Shown: one piece after another, positions 12,976 through 25,400 of the stretch | Position numbering within the stretch: position 1 is the stretch's first letter | Layout of the letters: the number at the start of each line of letters is the position of its first letter | Assembly (NCBI GenBank): GCA_030323885.1 | Contig: CM059196.1 | Span: 36,682,481 to 36,746,480, forward strand | Origin: Branchipolynoe longqiensis | Taxonomy: Eukaryota; Annelida; Polychaeta; Phyllodocida; Polynoidae | DNA: 64,000 bases | Direction of reading: 5' to 3' | Notes under the pieces: generated by a model | What the model saw: the letters and a program-made list of their open reading frames with translations, nothing else | Database searches by the model: none | Told to the model about the DNA's origin: nothing | Made by a program: the position numbers and the translations under genes

Positions 12976-15900
12976 ATGTATGTATGTATGTATGTATGTA
13001 TGTATGTATGTATGTATGTATGTATGCATGCAATGTATGTATGAATGTATATATTGTTTGTTGGGGTTTTACATCCTAGCAACACCTAAGGTCAAATCAG
13101 TACTGCCCCACTGGGAGAACAGACCGCCAGCACCATGACGCAATATCCCACTATATTATCACATTTTCCTGATACTGAGAAAACCAGCCCTTGTGCTATC
13201 TTAGTAGTAGTAATGCCAAGCGCCAGGCTAGGTAGTGACTAGTATCAATTTAGTAAGTATTTGGTTTGACTCGGCCGGCTTCCAAACCCCTGGCCTAACA
13301 CATGGGAAGCCAGCGCTCATACGATTCAGCCACCACGTCCAGTATGTATGTATGTATGTATGTATGTATGTATGTATGTATGTATGTATGTATGTATGTA
13401 TGTATGTATGTATGTATGTATGTATGTATGTATGTATGTATGGTTTTTGTTGTCATTTTGTGATGAATTTATTTACCCTGCTCATAACGGATAAGTGTGT
13501 TAACACTGGTTTTTGCCGCTAGGCAGCACTAATCCAATTTTATAAATCTTTTAAATGTTGTCTTAGTAATAATTTAGGTTTTCTTGCTTCTTGTTTATGC
13601 CTTGTAACTGTTTGTAGATTGCAAACAGTCTAAAATCCAGCTTTTACTATACTTTGTGTTAGTCCATTTATACATCACTTGTTTTTCTAGGTTACATTAT
13701 TTGTTTAATAGTTTCTTAAACACTGCTGCATGTTCTGCATGTATGTATATACATGTATGCATGCATATATATACAGAATACAGATGTGGAATATTCGTTT
13801 TACTTCCTTTTATTTGTTCTCTAAATGCTTAATACGTTAAACAAAATTAAAGATTATTTTATAACAAAACATACGGGGACTACTTTTAATGAGATAACTC
13901 ATGTGCATTGATGATCAACTCGGTCTAAATGAATTCACTTATCAGACTCACTTGCGCGAGAATATCTTGTATGGTGCTGGTGATGATATCTGAGGCAGAG
14001 ATCGGGAGGTTCGTCTGGGTACCAGCTGATGTGGTCGTGGCACCGTGATCCGCAGTCTGAGCGTGTTGGGTGCCGCCTCCGAATGAGGCCAGCAGCCCGC
14101 CCGCTACTGTAGAAAAACACCAGCCACCTGTACATCCACGACAGCCAGGGGGCGCTAAGAGTCTCTTACCAGCTAATGGGAATCTGCCTAGCACATGGGT
14201 CATTCTCTAAATCCGGGTACCACATATTTGGTTTCCATGTTACTATGGTGATTATTAATTCTTTTTTATTTTTTGGTAGCAAGTCAAATAGTTATTGTAT
14301 GTTAAGTATGTTAGAAATAAAACTAAATGTATTTAATCTATCCCACAAAACTTATCAAAAGTATGCTGGTATGATTTTATGATAAAGTGAAAATTTACAC
14401 ATCGACAGCATGTATTTACCCAAACTTTTTTCTTGTAAGACGTAATCATGTTAGCTTAACTGTAATCAATAAAATTGTGTTTGAATTTGTTGTATATGCT
14501 ACAATGAAGTTCTGAGTGTGCTTGATTTCCATGTTACACGAGTGATATTAACATATTGCTCAATTTCTTATAGATCAAAATGAAAAAGTGAAATACCTTT
14601 TTGTTTTCAACACCGACATATGCGCAACATGTAAACCTTCATATGACCATGAATTCTGCTATTATTTGGAGTGCTTTCTGCTATTATTTGGAAGATTTTC
14701 ACTTTTGGTTTCCATGTCACACTTTAGTGCCCAGATTTAGAGAATGACCCATATACAGGGTCATGGGTGTGTCACAAACAAAAGGGAACATCGTGTCGAG
14801 AGCGGGCCTCGAACATACATGTCTGCAATTCTGGGGTCAGTGTTTTAACTCTTAGACTACCAAGGCTCCCTGACATAGTCCACCTATCCACACCTGCCTG
14901 TGCTGGGGGCTTCTTGCCTGTAAGGTCAGTGCAGAATACTACAATCGTCCCTCTGTAATCCTAAGTCTTTTAATGCTTACGATTATACATATAGAGGCAA
15001 TGCACTTACATATATATATATATATAAATATATATATATATACATACACAGGGCAGGTTCGCCGGTCATACAGCACATAGATTGTACAGGATCCTGGTCA
15101 CGGCACTAGTCAGGGATCCCAGCGACAAAAATAAAGAAATCCCTGAAAAACTAGGGAGGTCCAGACATTTATTTTAACCTATGATTAAAATGGTGCAATC
15201 TGGCACCTACTTGGACATATCTTGGCCTTGAAATTACAACTGTTTTAAGACTTCAATACTAACAAATAAATAAGAGTAGCATTCTCACTTACTCACTGTC
15301 AATGAATTACAACATCAACAAAAATAAGATAATTTAATTTTAAATTATCCACAGTAAAATTCTTTGTTTTTTGTGGGGTTTTTTTGCAGACAGGATCCCC
15401 CCCCCATCCCCCACTGATTTGAAAACACGGTTTTCGCTGAAATCAGCGATTTTACTGAGAAATGGGATCCCTGCTACTGTCAAAGAGCATGAATACAGAG
15501 ACCATTGCAAAGTACTTCAATCTATTATTAGAAGTGAATAGAAATATTGATAAGAATGAAATGAGTAAATAATTTCACTGGAATACTCGCACAAAGTGAA
15601 AATGCGGTAATCTTACTTCTGCTATGGTGATCTCACTATTGCTATATAAGTATATGCGCTACTATGGTAATCTTTGTAATACTGCATCTACTGTGATGGC
15701 AATCTTACTATTGATATATCCACTTCTATATTAAAATTACTATCGCTATATCCGCTGTTGTGGTAATCTCGCTATTACATTCCTTGATATGGTAATATCG
15801 GTCTTTTTATATCAGCTGCTTTGGTAATCTGACTAATACTATATCCATTGCTGAGGTAACCATACTATTGCGGTAACCAGACTATTGATGAATCAGGTGC

Positions 15901-18900
15901 TAGAGTATTCTCACTATTGATATCTGCTGCAAGAGTAATCACCCTATTGTTATATCAGCTGATATGGTAGTCTCACTATTGATATATATTCATTGCTATG
16001 GTAATCTCACTAGTGCTAAATCTGATCCCATGGTAATCAGACTGTTGCTCTATCCCCTCTTATGGTAATCTCACTATTACTATATCCGCTGATATGAGTA
16101 TTCTTACTATTGATATCTAGAGCAAGAGTACTCACCCTATTACTATATCAGCTGCTATGGTAATCTCGCTATTGATATAATTCTTGCTTTGGTAATGTCA
16201 CGACTGCTAGATTCACTACTATGGTAATCACACTAGTGCTATATCCGCTGCTATGGTAATCTCACTAATTCTGTATCCGCTGCAATGGTAATGTCATTAG
16301 TTCTATATCCTATGGTAATCTCACTAGTGCGATATTTGATCATATGCTAATCTCACTGTTGCTATATTCGCTGCTATGGTAATGTCACTAATGCTACATC
16401 CACTGCTATGGTAATCTCACTAGTGCTATATCCGCTGCTATGATAATCTCACTAATGCCATATCCACTGCTATGGTAATCTCACTAGTGCTATATCCGCT
16501 ACTATGATAATATCACTAGTGCTATATCTGCTGTTATGGTAATCTCACTAATGCTATATCCACTGCGATAGTAATCTCACTAATGATATATCTGTTCCTA
16601 TGGTAATCTCACTAATGCTATATCTGCTTCTATGGTAATCTCACTAATGCCATATCCACTGCTATGGTAATCTCACTAATGCTATATCCACTGCTATGGT
16701 AATCTCACTAGTGCTATATCCGCTGCTATGATAATATCACTAGTGCTATATCTGCTGTTATGGTAATCTCACTAATGCTATATCCACTGCGATAGTAATC
16801 TCACTAATGATATATCTGTTCCTATGGTAATCTCACTAATGCTATATCTGCTTCTATGGTAATCTCTCCATATCCAGTTCCATATGCCATATCCACTGCT
16901 ATGGTAATCTCACTAATGCTATATCCACTGCTATGGTAATCTCACTACTGCTATATCCACTGCTATGGTACTGTCACTAACGCTATATCTGCTGCTATGG
17001 TAATCTCACTAATGCCATATCCACTGCTATGGTAATCTCACTAGGGCTATATCTGCTGCTATGGTAATCTCACTAATGCTATATCCACTGCTATGGTAGT
17101 CTTATTACTGCTATATCCACTGCCATGGTACTGTCACTAACGCTATATCTGCTGCTATGGTAATCTCACTAATGCCATATCCACTGCTATGGTAATCTCA
17201 CTAGTGCTATATCTGCTGCTATGGTAATCTCACTAATGCTATATCCACTGCTATGGTAGTCTTATTACTGCTATATCCACTGCTATGGTACTGTCATTAA
17301 TGCTATATCTGCTGCTATGGTAATCTCACTAATCCCATATCAGGTAGGTCACGCATAACTTTGTGCAACTATGTCCTGAACTAAGACGTACATGTGAGTG
17401 GGCTCGGCATGGGTGTGAAGCTGCTGAGGAGGCTTGGGTGCTCGACAAGGGAGACTCTACTGCCAGTTGGAGACGTTGTCGGCGGTATCACCTCCTCCAC
17501 CACCACCACCACCTCCTGCACGGTGTGCACCAGGTTCGCAAGGACGTTGGCGGTCGGGAACCACTCACTGAAGTGCTTGTCACGCGGCAACGGGGGAGTT
17601 TGGATTTCCTGTGAAGAGGAAGTGGAAGAGTAAGAGTACGAGGTGGGGGAGAGGGATGGGGGATGGGTAAGGAGGAGGAGGAGGAGGGGGAGTAGTAGGA
17701 TGGGGAGGAGGAGGGGAGGAGGAGGGGGAGGAGGACGGGGAGGAGGAGGGGGAGGAGGAGTGGGAGGAGGAAGAAGGGAGTAGTAAGAGGAGTAGGAGAG
17801 GGAGGAGGAAGAGGAGTAGGAGTAATAGAGGGGAGGAAGAAGAGATGGGGGGTAAGAGGAGGAGTAGGGGGGGGAGGAGGAAGAGGAGAGTAATATAAGG
17901 AGGAGGAAGAGATGGGGGGTAAAGAGGAGGAGTAGGAGGGGGAGGAGGAAGACGAGGGGGAGAAGGAGTAGGAGTAATAGGGGGGTGGAGGAAGAGATGG
18001 GAGGGAGTAAGAGGGGGAGGAGTAGGAGTAGTAGGGGGAGGAGGAAGAGGAGGAGGAGTAGGAGTAATAGGGGAGGAGGAAGAGATGGGGTGTGGGGGGG
18101 GGGAGTAAGAGGAGGATAAGTAGGAGTAGGAGGGGGAGGGGAGGAGGAAGAGGAGGAGGAGGAGGAGGAGGAGGAGGAGGAAGAGTAGGAGTAGGAGGAG
18201 TAGGAGGGGGAGGAGGAAGAGGGGAGGGAGGAGGAAGAGAGGGAGGAGGAAGAGGAGAACCACCAGCACCTGATTACTTATCCACTGTTGATTTGGTAGG
18301 CTATAAACCTGTATCAGAATGTTTATGGTACCTCGTATTCCCGGGTGATTACCTATCTAAGTACTGATCAGGCTCAAAATTGCTTAACTTTGGTGATCAG
18401 ATGAGAACCGGTGCTTCCTAATGTACGTTAACACTGCAGGGCAGCGCAAAGCACTCAGGCAGGCTTAAAGTTGCATTAGCCGATGGGTTTGGTTTCTGCC
18501 ATATTTGTATTTCTTAGATAAATTTGTTACGTTGATCATTATAATCTACTTTACTTTAGTTTGAAGTAACGTCAATTTTAAAGGGTTAACTTTGGAAATA
18601 TTTAACATGAAAATATGCGTTTATTCTGCCAGTGTTGAGTGGTGGTGGTCCTCACTGGGGTTTTCATTCCTCGTCGACCATGCTTTCCTTGTTGTTTATT
18701 GATGTGACATTCTTGTTGGGACCTGTGCTTCGCCGCTGTAGCAATGACGTGTTTCATTGACATGGGTGCACATGGGAATGGAGGCAAAGGGTGTTAATTG
18801 GAAACTAGGGTGGGCTTTTTTTTTCTGAATCAGCTACACATAGATTGGGGAAAGTTGGATGTTTACATGGATGTAGGGGGTGATATGGGTTTTATTTTTC

Positions 18901-21900
18901 TCTCCTGGTATAGAGGTTATGGTTGGGGAGAGGAAGGTTACGAAATATTAAACCCCTATATCGAATCTTCGAAAGTAAAACACTTATTTAGATTTGAACC
19001 TACATACGGATGCACTTAGTAAGTATGTGTTGCTATGCAGAAGGGCGTACGTACTAGGTCAATTTAATTAAACCTGCTACTGTTGAAGTCTATGGGGTCA
19101 CACTTTTGGAATGCATGCCAAAATTAATTTAGCATGAGCAAATATAAAGCCCTGTTCACACACGGGCGTTAAGTCGCCTCAACTAGTTCGCCTTATCTAG
19201 TTCGACTCACATTGGCCGTGTGGACGCGACGCTGAAGCGAATTAGGGCCAAGTCGACTCATCTAGTTCGCCTCAAGTAGACCGCCTCGCGAGGTGGTTTA
19301 TATGAAGCGAACTAGCTTAAGTCGGTCGATCTTGCTTGTGTGGACGGTAGCGGTTTACTTGAGGCGGCTTAAGCACGTCACACGAGAGTGTGTGGGTTCG
19401 ACCTAGATCTGTATCGACTGAATCGTATTGTTTTGGAACGGTCAAAACTTCTGCTGGGCAGTGAAAACCTAAAAATAAATGATGAAAAAAATATCTGTGC
19501 ACAGATAGTTCTATCATAGACCAAATTATATAATATGCGCTTTTGATTGACCAGAAAATCAACAAAATCAGCGCTCGACAGCGCATGCGTGTGACGTCGA
19601 CTAACCGAAACTGGCACTGGTTAGTATGGACGCGCTCATGCGCAGATATCGATTTCCACCTTAAACCGCCCTAAGTACTGCATGTGTGGACACGACACAC
19701 TTTCACACCTAGTTCGCCTCATCTAGTTTGGCCTAAAGTTGTGTGTGTGAACAGGGCTTAAGATTGCATTTAAGAATTTATGTAAAATACCCGGGTCGAG
19801 GTAAATATTCTTCTTTTCATTGATCTTATTCTTCTTTTAAAGAATGTACTTACACTTTTAGTAGGCAAGGGTGACGGGAGAGTGAGGGCCATCTCGAGAA
19901 GGAAGACGCAGAAGTAGAGCACCGCGTCTGGTAGGTTCTGTTCGTGGACTGCCTGAGAAAAAAACAAAAAGAAAATCTAATTGTTTGTTTCTTTGGAGTT
20001 TTACGTCCTGGCAACATCTAATGTCATACCAGGCCAGGTGCCAACTTGCGACAGTGCGCACTCATGGCGACCTTATAGTGCTGTACCACTGGGATACCAG
20101 GCCGCTGCCACCATGACCTGATATCCCACTCAGTCACATTATCCTGACACCAGTCCTTGCACTATCCTATTGCAGGGACTACGAGGCAACAAGTATCAAT
20201 TTTGTAAGTCATTGGTTTGACTCGACCGGGAATCGAACTCCCGACCTTACGCACAGGATGCCTGCACTTTACCGATTCGGCCACCATGTCCGGTGAAGAA
20301 GAAGATTTAATAAAACATCGTTAAATTTTATTAAACTACATGATGCATTCGGAATGGAATAAATATGTTAGCAATTGATGTATACATGTCGGAAAATATT
20401 TTCCCTTCGTCTATTGAAATCCGGTAATACATGTCTTCAAGTTCAAATGACAACTCAGAATCACAGACTAAAGTTGTCCTGTCATCAGAGGAAGTGTCAA
20501 ATGAGATCAAATAGATTTTTAAACCAGTGTGTATGTTGAAGAATTGGTTACACATGGCAGGAGTTCGCCGATCAGAGGAGAGGGGCTGTTGAAGACAGGT
20601 ACTACTATATTTAGAAATCAGCCAATTTCATGCCTATAAAATAACCGCTTGATTATTTCTTAATGTTCTTCAATTGTATTAGAGTTAAACTAGACTTCGC
20701 CTAGTCATATGAAAGTATTGCTACGATCCTTAATTTTCTTCAATTGTATTAGAGTTAAATTAGACTTAGGCTAGTCATATGAGTAGTATTGTTACGGTCC
20801 TTACGATTCAATGAATACAAAGCGAAGGTAAGGTCAAGCTAATGCGGCTGGAAATAAAATTACAGTTTTCGTAAGTAAATAAATCGATCAGAAAAGAACA
20901 AAAAAGTTTTGAGAGAAATTCTAGCCTCATCCATGGTCCGTACTGGGCTTGGAAAGTTTTGAAAAGTCTTTAACTTCATTTGCCCATTATCAAAGCCTTG
21001 AAAATACTTGAATTTAACCTATTTTGGGTAATTATTCTTGAAAAGCCTTGAATTTCATTTAACTGTGCCCACTGATCTAAATTAGTCCGAAATCGCCATT
21101 CGTCATTGTCCCCCCCCCCTGAAATCCAAATAAAAATAGTCTTGAATTCATATAAAAAACAGCATTGAAAAGCCTTGAATTCAATGCTGGGTGGGGGGGG
21201 CGTCGTTAAACAAACAAACAAACAAACAAATGAATTCCATATCTTCACACGTGTACGGAACTTTCAATGAATTCACGAAAATGCACATATTTCAATGCTG
21301 TTCCTGCTGCTGCAAAAAAAACCACAACTGCTTACCTTATAGAGAAGGGTGAAGATGAGGCCGTGCATGGTGCGACAGTGCAGAAGGCGGCGCAGACCCG
21401 TGTAGGCGGCGTGGATGTTGCCGGGCAGCCGGAAGGGAGGCCAGGGGGCGCTTTTCCCTTTGTACAGGCCAGTGGAACGCACACTGCAAACCAAGGCGGG
21501 CAGGTGAGCACACAACAGGCGATTCACACCACCAACCAACCCGCCCCTCTCTTTGATTGTCTGCTTGTTGGGGTTTTACGTCCTAGCAACATCTATGGTC
21601 GTATCAAGATGGGTGCCGATTTGTATTGTGACGGTGCGATTTCCACCACCAAACCCACCCTCTGATTGATTGTCTGTCTGTTGGGGGTTTTACATCCTAG
21701 CAACCTCTATGATCATATCAAGATGGGTGCCGATTTGTATTGTGGGAGTGCGATGTCCACCACCAACCCACTGTCTGATTCATTGTCTGTTTGTTGGGGT
21801 TTTATGTCCTAGCAACATCTATGGTCATATGAGATAGTTTCGCGAGGTCTGTACTCACTATGTGGCATATCTGTCCATGGACTGCTGGAAGTCCTTACGG

Positions 21901-22442
21901 TGCATAGCCCGAAGAAGAACATAGAGTGGGTCGTACTTGTTCTCCCAGACATGCCCTGAAACACAAGAGGCACGTGTAACTATATACACCCTACATACTG
22001 TAACTTCATTCTCTAACAATCATTTCAATTCAGTAATTATTCTTCTGGAATATCTACATCTATATCCAGTGATCCCAATGACAAAAAAAAATCCCCGAAA
22101 AACTGGGGTGGGGGTGAATGTCTTGGGGCATGCCCCCTTGAATCTTTTACAAACCTATGATTAAAATGGTGCAATCTGGCACCTACTTGGACATATTTTG
22201 GCTTTGAAATTACAACTGTTTTAAGACTTCAAGACTAACAAATAATTAGTTTGATTGATTGATTGGTGGTTGCTTTACGCCGTGTCGGCAGCATAGGCCA
22301 TATTCACGGTGAGTTGTTCTAAAATATTCAAATTACACCTTTACTGAAATGTATGGACAGTAGGCATTGAACATTGGTTCCTTGAGCAGCGATTCTTTTA
22401 TACTGCCTACCTATACATCAGATCTTTGCTAAGATCTTCAGG

Positions 22443-22482
<40 letters not shown>

Positions 22483-25400
22483 CTAAGATCTTCAGTGATA
22501 ACATGTCCAAGCTATTTACATTGACCCATTTCATCCATGGGCAGTATTTCATCATTGCTTATACTTATACAGCAACATTACCTTTCGGAATGTACATGCC
22601 CTGCTGCATGGTGCCGCCCGCTTCGAAGTTGGGAGCGCGGTAGTCGGAGATCTCCTTCAGCGTCGGCTCGAAGTCCTTCGTGTGGCCGGTGAGGCCACAC
22701 TTCTCCGGCATCAGGTCCATGAGCTGTGAGTGCGTGCGGTCAGACATGCACAGCAGGGTCAACATCTCCAGCGCAGTCAGGTCCTCCTCAGTCATGCCTG
22801 AATACAGCACATGATAATAACAGTAATAATATTTAATTTGTTAGTTGGTTGTTTTATATCCTGGCAACATCAAATTTCATATCAGGACAGGTACCAAGTT
22901 GTGACAGTGCACACTTGTGGTGACTTTATAGTGCTGCCCCAGTGGGAAATCAGGCTGCTGGCACCATGACCCAATATCCCACTCAATCACATTATCCTGA
23001 CACTGAGCCAACCAGTCCTTGCCCTATCCGATTAATGCCGAGTGCCAGGCTAGGAAGCGACAAGTATAAATTTTATAAGTCATTGGGGACCAAACTCCTG
23101 ATCTCCCACACGCGAGGCCTGCGCTCTACCGATTCGGCCACCGTGCCCAATTATAATATTTAATAGAGCACCCTTACTACCAGGATCCATTCTAAGGCAC
23201 TGTATAATAAAACCATGACATATTTGTAACTTGGTTACAATAGTTGGAAGAGAGACAAATGTCAATTATAGAGAGCTCTCACTAACAGGATCCATTCTAA
23301 GGCAATGTATAATAAAACCATATGACATATTTACAACTTGGCTACAATAGTTAGAGAGAAATGTCAAAATAGAGCGCTCTCACTAAAAGGATCCATTCTA
23401 AGACGCTGTACAGTAAAACCATATGACATATCTGCAACTTGGCTACAATAGTTGAAAGTCAATATAGAGCTCACTAACAGGATCCATTTGTAGGCTGTGT
23501 ACAGTGAAATCATTATAATATAATTTATTTGATGTAAATAACCAGTGTACACAATTGAGGTCAGACATGGTCATTTTTATTCTTTTTTTTGGGGTGCTAA
23601 ATATTTATTTATCTGAATATAACATTCGTGAGTGCCGGGGCACTAGTCATCCAATACTGACATTGGCAGTTTTCTACAGATATATTCTTTGCTAAAGGAA
23701 TAGCATAAAAAGAACCCATATATAGTAAACAGTGGTCATAGCTCGACTGCTGAGACAATATTTCCTAGACTACTTAAATTGTAACTGCAGGCAAGGTAGA
23801 AACATGAGTTGCAATGTAAGTCTGATTTGCTATAGAAATGTATTTGAAATTTGCATGTTTACACTTCAAATATCTCCCATATTAGTAATTTTAAATCAAA
23901 ATTACTTCAAACTAACGGATGGTTGATTACAACGATCAACCTAACATATTTATCTCAGAAAATGACAAAAACTCAAACCCATCGGACTATGCAACTTCAA
24001 CATGGCAGGTGTCCTGTCACCGGAGAGGCAGTCAACTCAGATCAAAAGTTTGTAATTTCAGGGATGAAAGTGGTCTCTGACAAAATATGCGAAATTCAAG
24101 CCAAGACCTTGGCACAAACGGCGAATTTCACAGATTTCTTCCCTTAGGATTAGCACTGTCAGGGAATCGTGGAAAAATGCCGGAAGTCAGGTTTCAACTG
24201 TCTTTCTCATGACTATATTATCGCCCATGCCTAACTTTTTTGTTTGGATTTTATGTTCTAGCAACATATAAGGTCATGTAAGAACGGGATTCGGACTAAC
24301 ATTATACATATATGTATATAATGTACAGTAAAACATCCCCAACCGACCACCTCTGCAGATGGACCACTCCCCTATATCGATCGCTTTATTTGGGTTCCAA
24401 CAGCACCATTCTACTAATTTCTACCCATATTCTAACTCCCTAAACCGACCACCTCGCTAAATGGACCACATAAAGTCATACAGTTTCCCAAGGTCGTTCG
24501 ATTTAGAGAGGTTTTACTGTATATATGTATAATATATAATATACTGACATTTTGTGAACGTTAACCAGTGAATATCAACAATGGCGGAGATCTTTCATCC
24601 CTGTATGTTTAAGAGCTGTTTGCACATGACAGGGGTCAGTCGATGACCGGGGTTGCTGAATACAGGCACCATATATAGCTGCAGGGCTCTTCTTCGCTTA
24701 CCGAGTCTGGTGCTGACGCTGAGCAGCATGGCGAGGAGGCTGAGGGCGCCCTCCAACATGGGCATCTCATGCTCAGTCTGCAGCAGCTTACGCAGACTGC
24801 GCTTCTCGACTGGCACAAAGGTGAGCAGATCCCTCACGTGGAAGCGCTCCAACACCGTCCGTGTGAAGTAGTCGGGGTCCAGGTTGGCAGCGCACACCTG
24901 GCCACAGCGACGCAGGGTAGAGCAGTGTGAGGAAGAGTTAGACAACGTGGGGCAATGTGATTGTGAGGCAAAGTGAGACAATTTGAGCTATCTCAAGGAA
25001 AAATGAGCCAAAGAAAGGCAACATGAGGCAAAGTGGGGCAATGTTAGCCATATCAAGGAAAAATGATCCAGATTGAGACAACATGAGGCAATATGAGATG
25101 AGGCATGGTGAACCAAACTGAGGCAGAGAGAGGCATTGTGAGGCCAAGTAATTGTGATGTGAGCCATATCAAGCAAACTTTAGCCAAACAGAGGGAACGT
25201 GGGGCAGAGTGAGCCATATCAAGGAAAAACCAGATCGAGGCAACATGAGATGAGGCACTGTGGGGCAATGTGAGCCATATCAAGGAAATATTAGCCAGAT
25301 CGAGGCAACGTGGTAGGTTGGTTGTTGGAGTTTTACGTCCGGGCAACATCTGAGGTAATATCAGGACAGATACCGACTTGTGATAGTACACACCCATGGC

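Noticed and set aside
12627..13085. ORFs of repeated Met-Tyr-Val-Cys or Ile-His-Thr-Tyr on both strands
   Set aside because: Translation of the TATG microsatellite; present on both strands and in several frames.
15480..17345. CRISPR-like array
   Set aside because: Units are contiguous 32-bp repeats without unique spacers, and the context is eukaryotic.
17580..18269. 229-codon minus-strand ORF of Pro, Leu and Ser
   Set aside because: Translation of the purine-rich simple repeat. UBR3 exon 18 ends at 17608, and this is its upstream intron.
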